A DNA stretch of 64,000 bases from Chloranthus sessilifolius (Eukaryota; Streptophyta; Magnoliopsida; Chloranthales; Chloranthaceae): positions 72,945,597 to 73,009,596 of the forward strand of contig CM037590.1 of the NCBI GenBank assembly GCA_021018995.1, written 5' to 3'. The notes below the pieces were generated by a model. It was not told where the DNA came from. It saw only the letters and a list, made by a program, of their open reading frames with translations, and did no database searches. This document shows positions 22,854 through 34,614 of the stretch, piece by piece. Positions within the stretch are counted from its first letter, which is position 1. Every line of letters starts with the position of its first letter. The position numbers were made by a program, and so were the translations under genes.

Positions 22854-25018
22854 TGTCACAACCCAAATTTTTGAGATCTGTGCACGGCACATACTTACAC
22901 ATAGGTGTATGTGTTTCACAAGGAGACCAAAAACGACCCACATACGTTAAGTGTGTACGTGGGAAACACACTAGTATTATCCCAAAAATTTAGATATAAA
23001 AGTGAAAGAGATAGAGAAGAACCTTTACGTAACTCTATTCTAACCTAAATAGAGAGAAGGAGAATAAAGAGAGAAAGAAGAAAAGAGCCTAGTGGAGAAC
23101 TAGGGTTCATTGAGACTTAGGTCGAAAGAAGGGATCAGAGGAAATGACGGGAGAAAGAACCAGGGAGGCCGGATAGCCGAGTAGATATTCAATCATAAAT
23201 CGGACCTGTGCGTGATTCATCGTCAGAGGTACGTTAAAAAAAAACATGATAGATGCCTAGGAATGTTTTGAATAGTAGGAAGGATGTTGGCTGTATGTTA
23301 CTTTATATAAGATTAAGGTTAAATGAAGGATGGAAGCATGATCTCGATCTGATCGAGGGACAAAATCATTGTTCCTCGCTCGAGCGGTCTAAAGAGGCTC
23401 GCTCGAGCGAGGATGAACATAGAAAAATGTGGCTCTGGGCTCGCTCGAGCGGTCCCTAAAACTAAAGGGGAGTTCGCTCGAGCGAGGGTCCACAGTAAAA
23501 TTTGAGAGCTCGATTTAACCGCTCGAGCGATCTCGATTTGACCGCTCGAGCGAGGTCAAGAGACCGCTCGAGCGAGGTCAAGTGATCGCTCGAGCGAGGG
23601 CTAATGACCGCGCGAGTGAGGTTCGGTGATCACTCAAATATTGGTTTTCTAATATAAGAAACTCGGGTGTCTTACACCCCAAAGACCTTAGATCATCCTA
23701 AAGTAAAATTCTTTTAAATGTAGGTTGATGCATTATAACCCTCTAAGGACAAGCGTGCTTTGAGATTCGTCGAGGTAGGGAATTTTCTCGAACATGTGCA
23801 TTATTCTGTGAACTCATATGTGTAGTATAGTCCATTTAAATAGTGTATATTTCATAAATCCTCATGATAAGGGTGTGTGCGTGTGTTCCAATGTGGAAAA
23901 TCCTGAGGTCCCCAGGGGACGAAAGATAATGTGGTTAAATCAAAGAAAGGTGAAATAGAGGCATGGGGCATCCCAGGGATGCGTAAGAAAACAAACAGAG
24001 AAACAAAGATAATGTGATAAGGCCTAATGTAATATATTTAACACAATCACGGTGAATAACTATATGTAAAGCACATTAATACTTTTGTTATTTAAGGTTG
24101 ATTAGAATACCCCACCGACGTGGCGGGATACCCACGACTGACTCGGCAGGATATCCGTGACCGGTACGGCGGCCAATCCGTACAATTATAACATCCCAGG
24201 GATGTAGATTGAGAATAGACCCCGCCGCCTATGAGGAAGGGGCTCAAGGCGATATTCGTGGAATGCACATAACAACTGTCTAGTTAGACGACGATGGCGG
24301 GTATTCCATCGGGGCTCGATGCTATATTGCTCGAGGATTAATTAAGTTAAGATTTAAGTGATTAGGCCAAGTTCACAAACAAGTTTATAAAGAGATTAAA
24401 CAAAGCCATGATAAGTAGTGATTGGAACCATTGAGTTATTCCTGTTATCCAAATTGTTGTACATAAATGTTTTCTTGAAAATTTATGTTTTATTAAGTTA
24501 CTGACATATGTGTGAAGGATGATCTATATGTTCATTTGTTTTCCCTACGGAGCTAGGATGTAGCTCACCCCTTAGACTATACGTCACAGGTCAAGGACTA
24601 GCGGCGACAGGGACTTCAGGTGAAGTTAATCCAAGGGCATCGGAGTCCAGACTCTTGAAGAGACAGAACCTCCTCCTGAGGAATTCTTCTAGGAAACCCG
24701 CTGCATACCCTAAGAGTGAGTTGAGAGAGTACTGTGTATGACATGATATATCGAACCTCATTATTTGGAAGGTTTAAATACTGTCTCTTGGTAAACTATT
24801 TAAGAAGGATAATTGTCATTTAACTTTTGGGTATGTCCTTATGTCCATGAATTGGCATGGAACAGGGACAGCCTTGTAGGATCAACTATCCTATAACTTC
24901 TTATTTTTATTTAGAGTGTTGGCATGTCTTTGCAATTACTGATTTTGGTATATATATCGAGAGTTATGATATGAATTTAAGGCACGGACCTTGAAGGTCG
25001 GATGGCAGATTTTGGGAT
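22854..25018 (+). repeat. 5' LTR of T1 (3' end deleted)
   Basis: It starts TGTCACAACCC. The TATA box TATAAAA is at 22995-23001, with a purine-rich leader after it and a CGCTCGAGCG array at 23377-23622 (eight exact copies and one degenerate). Conserved LTR blocks lie at about 24110-24180 and 24545-24595. Compared with the 3' LTR, the last ~20 bases and the start of the PBS are missing: the sequence jumps from 'ttttgggat' to 'aagccttt'. Confidence 0.9.
23377..23622. repeat. CGCTCGAGCG array, T1 5' LTR
   Basis: Eight exact 10-bp palindromes CGCTCGAGCG plus one degenerate copy occur about 520-770 bp from the LTR start and downstream of the LTR TATA box. The same word forms the array before the T1 accessory ORF. 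Confidence 0.95.
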
Positions 25019-25105
25019 AAGCCTTTCTTTCCATAGTTACGACTATCATATCATCGTAATATAGGGACTTACGCTAACGAGATTATGAATTCTCATGCAG
25101 ACGTT

Positions 25106-26440
25106 ATGTTTCCTAGAGGAGAGAGGCCGACCGGTGGCCATGATAGGAATTCTGCATGAGAGATGGGTTCGTCTCACGCAAAGCAGTGCCGTTGGGAAAG
25201 CAGAGATTCCGAGGCGGTGGCAGGAGAAACCAAAATCAAGCGGAGGGCAAGATCTAGATAGGCAAGATCGAGATCAGAGGGAACAAGATAGGGTGAGAGA
25301 AAGAAATGAAGAAAGAGAAGAACGGAGAATGATGCACAATGGAGACCATGGCAACGCCATGGCACAACAACGGCGTCCTTAGCTGCATGCATTGTAACCA
25401 CAACGAACACCTACCCCTCCGGTGGGACTTACACCTCAGTGGCTTCAACATTCACGAGTTCAAGAATGAGACCTCCCAACTTTTCGTGATGATGCAGACC
25501 ACGATGGCCACGCTGGTTGGGAGAAATGGAGAAGGTGTTTAGTGTCTTGACATGCACGAGACGATGAGGCGTCTGGGCAGCATATACATGTTAGATGGAG
25601 AAGCCGGACCTTGGTGGAAATCGTTGTCATGGACGAGAGCACAAGAAACTCCAGATGTGCCGTGGACTTGGGTGAATTTGTAGAAGAATTCAATAAACAA
25701 TATTTTCCTAAGTTGTGAGAAATCGATGGAGACCCAATTTTACAACTAGCACAGGAAGAATGACCGTGAGAGAATATGGAGTGGAATTCATGAGATTGGC
25801 TCGCCTCCGGACTCACGTAATCTCGGGCGTGATGAAAGCGAAGAGGTTCCAACAAGGCTTAAGGTCGGACATACGAGGAGGGGTTGCCCTTCCAAATTTA
25901 AAACTTATGGAGAAGTAATGAGTAAGGCATTGGTGGTTGAGGAAGAAAATAATAACCGATACCGTCGGAGGAACATCAAGGCGTAGAAAGCATCGATCTA
26001 AAGCAGACGGGGTTATGAATCGGCATATAAGAAACCGAGGTTTATAACACCAAATCGTAAAATGCTCCAACAGTTATGGGAGAGTCCACAACAACCGACT
26101 CATCAAAATTATCCGTTCTTGGCATCGGGGAGATCGATGAGGTATCAAGGTCCTACTTTTTCGGCGAGGCTACAACTCCACAAGTTTTTGAGAGTCACTA
26201 ATTCATTTCCAAGAGAAACTTGTGCAAAATGTGGCAAGTCCCACAAAACAACCGAATGAAAGGTGGAATGCGAGGTCTTCAAGTGTGGCAAGATAGGCCA
26301 CATGATTAGAGATTGCCCCGAGACAGTCAAAGAAAAACGGCTCCAACTTCCATGCCACAACCTATTCAATCTCGAAAGCTTATTCGAGGAGAGCCTCGCA
26401 GATTCGCCCAAGAAGCGGGGAGTGTACGATGTTATCCAAG
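25106..26440 (+). pseudogene. gag: T1 gag (broken)
   Basis: The start is ATG 25106 by alignment with T2 (MFPRG…). Recognisable parts are a Gln/Arg-rich segment (25200-25340), GEAGPWWKS-like capsid residues near 25590, MTVREYGVEF (about 25759) and KAKRFQQGLRSDIRGG (about 25836). A CCHC zinc knuckle, FKCGKIGHMIRDCP (about 26278-26320), follows a CAKCGKSHKT repeat. Gag packages element RNA in cytoplasmic particles. Numerous single-base indels and a stop between the two Cys clusters break the frame. Its last codons …DVIQ abut the splice donor at 26441. Confidence 0.88.
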
Positions 26441-26601
26441 GTGAGGTCTCCTTTAAAATAAAGAATTTCGTTTGCAATACAACTCTAGATAATGAATGAA
26501 TTTTCCATTAGGATAAATATCTATATAAGCATTATTAAACTCAAGAGTGAAAATTTTTATATTAAGTATATGTTATGTATGCGTATATGCATGCATTGTA
26601 G
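26441..26601 (+). other. Putative gag-pol intron, T1
   Basis: The 161-bp segment runs from CCAAG|GTGAGG to CATTGTAG|GTATT. Joining its ends restores the reading …DVIQ-G-(T/I)L(Q/I)IYE… into protease. Read through, Gag would end 18 codons after the junction. Length, position and phase match the T2 (161 bp) and T3 (160 bp) segments. Confidence 0.8.
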
Positions 26602-29600
26602 GTATTCTGATTTATGAGAAAGGGTGCTACGTAGCACATGGCGTGGATCTTGATAGACCGAGGTCTACCCACTCTTTCATCACCTAGATTTGCAAAAGGA
26701 TGAAGATTATTTAGGAAGCCGGACTTTGTGTTATCGGTCCATCCCAACAGAGAATTAGTGCACACGAGTTAGTCGCAAATCGGTAGTAGTAAGCATTCGG
26801 GATCACGCGGTCCACGAATTGAACGCAAATTTAATATGGTTGGACATGCAAGGATTGACGTAATCCTTGGCATGGATTAATCCCAACATTGCACTGTGAT
26901 GGTGCAAGGATAAAGTTGTTGTTTTCCGTCCTAACACGAGAAGATCGTTTCGATTTCAAGGGGAGAGGTCGACTCAGGTACCACTCATATCTGCAGTAAG
27001 AGTAAAATGTTTAATCAGGAAAGGGTGTAGTGGTTATTTAGCATTTTTGTAGGAAGATAAAGAAGAAAAGAATATTATCTCCATATAGCTGCGAGAATTC
27101 CCGAGATGTATTTCGGAAGAATTGCGGGATTACCTCCGAAAGGGAGGTAGAATTTGCGATCGACTTAGCACCAGGAACGGAACCTGTTTCAAAAGCACCT
27201 TATAGAATGGCCCCTGCAGAGTTGAAAGAATTGAAAGAACAACTGCAAGAGCTCATGGACAAGGGATTCATACGACCAAGCGTGTCTCCATGGGGAGCAC
27301 CAGTGTTGTTCGTGAAAAAGAAAGATGGGTCGATGCGGTTGTGCATCGACTACAGAATAAAGTCACGGTGAAGAATCGATACCGTTGCCAAGGATAGATG
27401 ACTTATTCGACCAATTGCGGTGCAAAACATTTTTCCAAGATCGACGACCTAAGATCGGGTTATCATCGATTAAGAGTCGTACGAGGACATTGACGGCTTT
27501 TAGAACACGGTATGGACACTATGAATTTTTAGTAATGCCATTCGGGTTGACGAATGCACCAGCGTCGTTTATGGACTTGATGAATCGAGTGTTTAAACCT
27601 CACTTAGACTCCTGCGTGGTAGTGTTTGTGGATGACATCTTAATCTACTCAAAATTGAAAGCGGAACATGAAGAACACTTACGTGTCGCTCTACGAACCT
27701 TGCGTGAACACCAACTGTACACCAAGCTCAGCAAATGTGAGTTTTGGCTAGAAAAGGTTAGCTTTCTGGGACATGTCATCTCCAAGCATGGTGTCACTGT
27801 AGATCCCGCTAAGATCGAGGCAGTAGTGAACTGGGAACAACCAAAAACGTCGGATGACATCCAAGTTTCCTGACCGGGTGGCGGTTATTATCGGACGCCA
27901 GAGAAGGATTTTCAAAAATATCAGGACCTCTTACGAGACTTACAAGAAAAGACTCAAGATTTGAGTGGATTGAGGCGTGTGAGAAGAGTTTTCAAGAACT
28001 CAAGAAGAGGCTCACCTCAGCTCCAGTGTTAGCCATTCCATCAGGCAGTGGAGGATTCGCAGTTTATAGTGATGCTTCGTATAACGGGTTGGGTTGTGTA
28101 CTAAATCAATATAAAAGGGTGATAGCTTACGGCTCCAGACAGTTGAAAGAGCACGAAAGGAACTACCCAACACACGATCTAGAGCTAGCAGCAGTCATAT
28201 TCGCATTAAAGATATGGCGACATTATCTATACGGAGAAACATTTGAAATTTTCACTGACCACAAAAGCCTCAGATACCTGTTTAACGAAGGCCCGAATAT
28301 GAGGCAGCGTAGGTGGATGGAATTCCTCAAAGATTACGATTGTTCTATACAGTACCATCCAGGCAAAGCTAACGTAGTGGCCGACGCCTTGAGTCGAAAG
28401 AGTTCGGCCCAACTGGCTAGACTAATTTTGGGTATACATCGATGGAAGTTGTTGGAAGATCTAGCGTTGTGTGGCGCAGACATACAACCACAAGCCACAG
28501 GAGCCTTCTTAGCCAACATATCAGTGAAGCCAGTGATATTCGAGCACATACGAGAACTACAGATGAAAGATCCGATTCTAACAAGGATACATCAAAATGT
28601 AATTGAAGGTACTACCTCTGAATTTTCAATTAAAGAAGACGGTTCCTTAACATTCAAGGGGCGGCTTTGCATTCCGGACAATGCGGAGTTGCGACGAACG
28701 ATTCTTGATGAATCCCACAGGTCAAGCTATGCGATTCATCCGGGAAGCACAAAGATGTATCAGGACCTGAAAAAGAACTACTGGTGGAGAGGTTTGAAAC
28801 AAGATGTGGCAGAGTACGTGTCACGATGTTTGACGTGTCAACAAGTGAAAATCGATCATAGACACCCCGCAAGCCTATTACAGCCTTTACCCATACCGGA
28901 ATGGAAATGGGAATCTATCTCAATGGATTTCATAGTCGGATTACCACGAACTGCAAGGAGGCATAATGCCATTTGGGTAGTGGTTGATCGATTAACTAAG
29001 TCGGCACATTTCTTGCCGTACAACACGATGTACACAGCGGGAAGATTAGCAGAACTTTACATGAAGGAGATCGTTCGGCTACATGGGATTCCAATTAGCA
29101 TTGTTTCAGACCGAGACCCATTATATACATCAAAGTTTTGGAGGAAATTCCAAGAAGGAATGGGAACTAAGTTGGATTTTAGTACGGCGTTTCACCCACA
29201 AACAGACGGACAGACTGAGAGGGTCAACCAAGTCATTGAAGACATGCTTAGGGCATGTATGCTATAATTGCAAGGATCATGGGATCAACATCTACCATTG
29301 ATTGAGTTCGCTTATAATAATAGTTTTCGCAGCATTGGGATGGCACCGTATGAAGCCTTGTACGGAAGACGATGTAAGTCGCCAATCAATTGGGAGGAAA
29401 CTGGGGAGAAATTCATTTTGGGACCCGAGCTACTTGAAGATAACGCTGCCATTGTCCGCATGATCAGGGAAAGACTAAAAGCGGCTCAGAGCAGACAGAA
29501 AAGTTATGCTGACATCAAGCGGACTAGTGTAGACTTTAAAGTGGGTGGACATGTGTTCGTGAAAGTATCACCGATGAAGGGAGTGATGAGATTTGGGAAG

Positions 29601-29969
29601 AGAGGGAAACTAAGTCCCCGCTATCTTGGACCGTTTGAAGTTTTGGGTCGAGTGGGAGAAGTAGCCTACCGCATTGGTTTGCCACCATTGTTTGATCAGG
29701 TACACAACGTGTTCCACGTGTCGATGCTTAGAAAATATCTCAATGACCCTGATCACGTGCTGAGTGGCCAATCATTCGAAATGCATGAAGATATGACCAT
29801 GATTGAAGAACCCGTAGAAATTTTAGATCAAAAGGAACAGGTGTTGCGAACAAAAGTGATTCCATTAGTGCTTGTCCGATGGAAGAACCATCCGGCCGAA
29901 GAGGCAACATGGGAACGTGAGGCGGATGTTAGAGAACAATATCCTAAATTGTTCGAACTTGCCAACTGA
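26602..29969 (+). pseudogene. pol: T1 pol: PR-RT-RNase H-IN-chromodomain (broken)
   Basis: The protease region (26602-26880) is badly shifted. RT starts near 27135 ([33 protein letters not shown]) and has the catalytic box FVDDILIYS (about 27627). RNase H lies at about 28026-28400 (YSDAS, TDHKSL, ADALSRK). Integrase has the zinc finger H…H…CLTCQQVK (about 28830), the catalytic D in MDFIV (28921), D in SDRDP (29106) and E in QTERVNQ (29215). The chromodomain (about 29815-29960: EILDQKEQVLR, WKNH, EEATWE) ends at 29969. From 28026 to 29969 a single frame is open except for one TAA (29265-29267), but upstream frameshifts break RT. A chromodomain would direct integration to marked chromatin. Confidence 0.92.
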
Positions 29970-30149
29970 ATGCTTCATTCGTTTGAGAATATGTAATTTC
30001 GGGTACTATGAAGGCTATGTATGTTTTCTTTTGATATGTTGATTTCAAACAATGTTTGAGAAATTTTTTCGTCGAACTCTAAATTGATGAAACTAGTGAT
30101 GTATTGAAACTAAACGAGCAAGAAAGTACCAGAGAAATGTTTCTGGTCT
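29970..30149 (+). other. T1 spacer after pol
   Basis: This is an AT-rich untranslated stretch between the pol stop and the palindrome array, colinear with 53478-53659 of T2. No gene is seen. Confidence 0.6.
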
Positions 30150-30350
30150 CGCTCGAGCGACCACTTATGACCGCTCGAGCGAGACCACATAAAATCATAC
30201 TTCCTCTCGCTCGAGCGATAACAAATCCTCGCTCGAGCGAGGTATGTAGACCGCTCGAGCGATGACTTATAACCGCTCGAGCGAGGTAACAGTATATGAC
30301 ATTATGATTTCTGTTCTCGCTCGAGCGAGGACTAATGACCGCTCGAGCGA
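30150..30350. promoter_or_regulatory. CGCTCGAGCG array upstream of the T1 accessory ORF
   Basis: Eight exact CGCTCGAGCG palindromes occur in 200 bp, ending 9 bp before a canonical TATA box. The word is identical to the LTR array word of T1 and T2. Spacing is irregular (12-45 bp) and the flanks differ from those in the LTR, so this is not a simple LTR fragment. Confidence 0.9.
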
Positions 30351-30358
30351 GGCGGAAC

Positions 30359-30366
30359 TATAAATA
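30359..30366 (+). promoter_or_regulatory. TATA box (TATAAATA) of the T1 accessory ORF
   Basis: TATAAATA follows the last palindrome directly and precedes a leader of about 200 bp and the ATG at 30568. A TATATATATA sequence is at the same place in T2 (53869) and TATTTAA in T3 (60083). Transcription from it is inferred. Confidence 0.65.
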
Positions 30367-30567
30367 TGGCAGGCCAGAGCGTCTGTTCATCTTCAAGCGA
30401 GAGAAAAGAGAGAGACGATCGGGGGAAGGGTTAGGGCAGCCGTTTTCAACCATTTTTCTTCCGATTTCAAACGGATTTGAGCAATCCGATCCGTTAAGAC
30501 GATTCTCCTAGGTAAACTCTACCTATTTCCTAAAGTTTTTCCTTCATTTTTAGCATTATTATACTAG

Positions 30568-31801
30568 ATGGCCTCAAGCCCGAACCCCCAACCAAAGAAA
30601 CGGATGGCGACTCGGTCGCCACCGGCGCGCAACAAGGCGCCACAAACCTCTCAACAATCATCAAACCCACCCTCTACTCCAATCACACTGGATGATTGGT
30701 GGGGATCAAAAATTTTTGAAGCCGAGTGGGAAATACACCCTGCTTGTTTGGAGATCCGGCGTCCACCCAGTGGACATCGGACTTCATCACCAACAATCAG
30801 CTCAAGACCCTGCTTACGCCGTTCGGGGATCGATACTACCAGAGGCTAGTGAAATTATTTTACCAGACCCTACAATTGAGCGTTGATGAGGATGCCATAC
30901 TCATTACCATCGATGGTAATGAGTTAATTTTCAGATGTGCCGACATTTCCTCAATCATGAAATGTCCTCACATCTACACCCCTAGCCCACACATCCTACC
31001 ACCTTTATCTGGGAACGTAGATTTCCCAACGATAATCTCCGACATCGGACCGCCGGACAATCCATCACCCGATCACAATTACCACATGTGGCTTTTAGAA
31101 ATTATCTTCAAAAAGAATTTGCACCCAACCGGCCATGACCAAGAACGCCGAGGTGCGTTTTTGCGAGCACTACATACCGCACTTCACAATAGGTAGATCA
31201 ACGCCCCTATGGTTGTCATAAAAGGCATGGCGATGCCTACAAAAGGAATGTAAGGTGTGTCCTCCACCGATCAACCGATTACCTTATGTTCGGTTGATTT
31301 CACTCTTGATTCGCGAAATGGGAAGGGAGGATTTAGGATTCGGAGGACGAGTTGTTCCTCATCGACAACGCCGCGTCCCCATACCTTGCCCCAAGATTGG
31401 AGCGAAACCTTAAGAGCCTCCAAACCAGCGTACGACAAAAGAGAGACCAGGTCTCCGATCACCACCCATCAAGCAAGGGACCGACTACTTCCTCTACCTC
31501 AATACCGCAGCCCATACCCACTACTGACACGGGCATGATGCGGGAGATCCTTCAGCAAGGGAGGGAGATCAGGTTGCACCAGAGGTTCCAGGAGGCGCTA
31601 CTCATAGACCTCATGGGCTGCATACCATAGCCTTACATGCAGCGCGTAGGTGCCATGAGGGATGCTATTTTTGGAGCATCTAGCTCCGGCCCGGCTACGA
31701 GGAGCACCACAGTGGGTACCGCAGCCGTCACGGTGGACGATGGCGATGACGACGACGACTATGACGACGACGACGACTATTATGAAGAGGAGGAGGATTA
31801 G
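30568..31801 (+). pseudogene. T1 accessory ORF (broken)
   Basis: It starts at ATG 30568 (MASSPNPQPKKRMA, a basic, NLS-like N-terminus) and ends near the acidic tail before 31801. The core motifs are spread over frames: DDWWGSK, then LLTPFGDRYYQRLVKLFYQTL (30810-30870), IFRCADISSIMKCPHIY (30930-30980), HPTGHDQERRGAFLRALH (31122-31175), LQTSVRQKRD, MMREILQQGREIR, and a tail of alternating Asp/Glu (31735-31798). Frameshifts near 30750 and 31190-31330 and stops break it. It is colinear with the T2 ORF at 54076-55353. It has no signal peptide or membrane segment, so it is not an env-like protein. Function is unknown. Confidence 0.85.
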
Positions 31802-32097
31802 ATGATAGTGAATATTTGAAACTTTGCATGTAATATTTTGAAAACTTGGATGTGGATGTTAAACTTAGATATGGGTAGATGATAAATATGTGTGGAATGT
31901 AATATCGATAATATCTTGGTTAATTATTTTTGTTTTTGTCGTATGGAAATGGTGGGCATAACCAACATTGGTTGCTGCAAAATGGGGCAAAATAGTTAAA
32001 TTTCTGCTTTGTTATGAGAGTCGGATGACAAAAGTGGTACCTGGTTAAGAAAATAATATCGATTTTCGAGGGCGAAAATCTTATAAGTTGGGGTGAT
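31802..32097 (+). other. T1 3' untranslated region with PPT-like tract
   Basis: This is non-coding AT-rich sequence ending 'tcgagggcgaaaatc…aagttggggtgat' just before the 3' LTR. The 'cgaggacgaaaat' and G-rich tract is the usual Tekay pre-LTR signature and would serve as the polypurine primer. Confidence 0.75.
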
Positions 32098-34285
32098 TGT
32101 CACAACCCAGATTTTTGAGATCTGTGCACGGCACATACTTACACATAGGTGTATGTGTTTCACAAGGAGACCAAAAACGACCCACATACGTTAAGTGTGT
32201 ACGTGGGAAACACACTAGTATTATCCCAAAAATTTAGATATAAAAGTGAAAGAGATAGAGAAGAACCTTTACGTAGCTCTATTCTAACCTAAATAGAGAG
32301 AAGGGGAATAAAGAGAGAGAAGAAAAGAGCCTAGTGGAGAACTAGGGTTCATTGAGACTTAGGTTGAAAGAAGGGATCAGAGGAAATGACGGGAGAAAGA
32401 ACCAGGGAGGCCGGATAGCCGAGTAGATATTCAATCATAAATCGGACCTGTGCGTGATTCATCGTCAGAGGTACGTTAAAAAAAAAACATGATAGATGCC
32501 TAGGAATGTTTTGAATAGTAGGAAGGATGTTGGCTGTATGTTACTTTATATAAGATTAAGGTTAAATGAAGGATGGAAGCATGATCTCGATCTGATCGAG
32601 GGACAAAATCATTGTTCCTTGCTCGAGCGGTCTAAAGAGGCTCGCTCGAGCGAGGATGAACATAGAAAAATGTGGCTCTGGGCTCGCTCGAGCGGTCCCT
32701 AAAACTAAAGGGGAGCTCGCTCGAGCGAGGGTCCACAGTAAAATTCGAGAGCTCGATTTAACCGCTCGAGCGATCTCGATTTGACCGCTCGAGCGAGGTC
32801 AAGAGACCGCTCGAGCGAGGTCAAGTGACCGCCCGAGCGAGGGCTAATGACCCATGGCGAGGTCCGGTGATCACTCAAATATTAGTTTTCTAATATAAGA
32901 AACTCGGGTGTCTTACACCCCAAAGACCTTAGATCATCCTAAAGTAAAATTCTTTTAAATGTAGGTTGATGCATTATAACCCTCTAAGGACAAGCGTGCT
33001 TTGAGATTCGTCGAGGTAGGGAATTTTCTCGAACATGTGCATTATTCTGTGAACTCATATGTGTAGTATAGTCCATTTAAATAGTGTATATTTCATAAAT
33101 CCTCATGATAAGGGTGTGTGCGTGTGTTCCAATGTGGAAAATCCTGAGGTTCCCAGGGGACGAAAGATAATGTGGTTAAATCAAAGAAAGGTGAAATAGA
33201 GGCATGGGGCATCCCAGGGATGCGTAAGAAAACAAACAGAGAAACAAAGATAATGTGATAAGGCCTAATGTAATATATTTAACACAATCACGGTGAATAA
33301 CTATATGTAAAGCACATTGATACTTTTGTTATTTAAGGTTGATTAGAATACCCCACCGACGTGGCGGGATACCCACGACTGACTCGGCAGGATATCCGTG
33401 ACCGGTACGGCGGCCAATCCGTACAATTATAACATCCCAGGGATGTAGATTGAGAATAGACCCCGCCGCCTATGAGGAAGGGGCTCAGCAAGATTCCTGT
33501 GGGAATGCACATAACAACTGTCTAGTTAGACGACGATGGCGGGTATTCCATCGGGGCTCGATGCTATATTGCTCGAGGATTAATTAAGTTAAGATTTAAG
33601 TGATTAGGCCAAGTTCACAAACAAGTTTATAAAGAGATTAAACAAAGCCATGATAAGTAGTGATTGGAACCATTGAGTTATTCCTGTTATCCAAATTGTT
33701 GTACATAAATGTTTTCTTGAAAATTTATGTTTTATTAAGTTACTGACACATGTGTGAAGGATGATCTATATGTTCATTTGTTTTCCCTACGGAGCTAGGA
33801 TGTAGCTCACCCCTTAGACTATACGTCACAGGTCAAGGACTAGCGGCGACAGGGACTTCAGGTGAAGTTAATCCAAGGGCATCGGAGTCCGCATACCTGA
33901 AGAGATGTAACCTCCTCCTGAGGAATTCTTCTAGGAAACTCGCTGCATACCCTAAGAGTGAGTTGAGAGAGTACTGTGTATGACATGATATATCGAACCT
34001 CATTATTTGGAAGGTTTAAATACTGTCTCTTGGTAAACTATTTAAGAAGGATAATTGTCATTTAACTTTTTGGTATGTCCTTATGTCCATGAATTGGCAT
34101 GGAACAGGGACAGCCTTGTAGGATCAACTATCCTATAACTTCTTATTTTTATTTAGAGTGTTGGCATATGCTGCAATTACAGTTTGGCTGTATATATCGG
34201 CGAGTTATGATATGAATTTAAGGCACGGCCTTGAAGGTCGTGCAGATGGCACGGATTTTGGGATGCCGAAATTCGGGCTGTCACA
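32098..34285 (+). repeat. 3' LTR of T1
   Basis: It runs from TGTCACAACCC to GGGCTGTCACA, 2188 bp, almost identical to the 5' copy (a few substitutions and small indels, for example near 32825-32870 and 33487). The palindrome array at 32620-32868 has six exact copies and at least two mutated ones, against eight exact in the 5' LTR. Confidence 0.95.
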
Positions 34286-34614
34286 GGAACTCTCGTGTGT
34301 GTTCGATTTGATCATGAGAAGACGGGTTATGAAACCCTTTGATGTGTGGGAAAAGAGGAGCCAAAGATTTAAAGACTTAGACCGTTGGTGTGCGAAGATT
34401 ATGATTTTTCAAGTAAGAATTTGTGTTTGAAAGCATGTGTGATTAGGATTGGTAGTTGGGAAATCAATGCCCTAAAAGATTGAAATTTAATGTTCAACCA
34501 TGATGTGTGGTTGGGCAATAAATGCCCTAAAAAGAGTTATAATAAATGTGTTAAGAAATTAGGGAAAAACAAACTTAAGAGAAGAAAGCCCGCGTTGCTG
34601 AGAGTCTTCCAAAA

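Larger units (their letters stand above)
22854..34285 (+). mobile_element. Tekay-like chromovirus T1, full length
   Basis: It is 11,432 bp with TSDs GGAAC at 22849-22853 and 34286-34290. The order is 5' LTR, damaged PBS, gag, 161-bp intron, PR-RT-RNaseH-IN-chromodomain, palindrome array, TATA box, accessory ORF, PPT-like tract and 3' LTR. The 2.2-kb LTR and the chromodomain at the pol C-terminus fit the Tekay/Del clade. Coding regions carry many frameshifts and stops. Confidence 0.93.

Noticed and set aside
22802-22993. Small ORFs in T1 and T2 LTR starts (also 31996-32187, 46179-46361, 55592-55807)
   Set aside because: They recur only because the LTR recurs, they cross element borders, and they resemble no known protein.
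30150-30350. CRISPR array
   Set aside because: The repeats are 10-bp palindromes with irregular short spacing and no cas genes, inside a plant retrotransposon.
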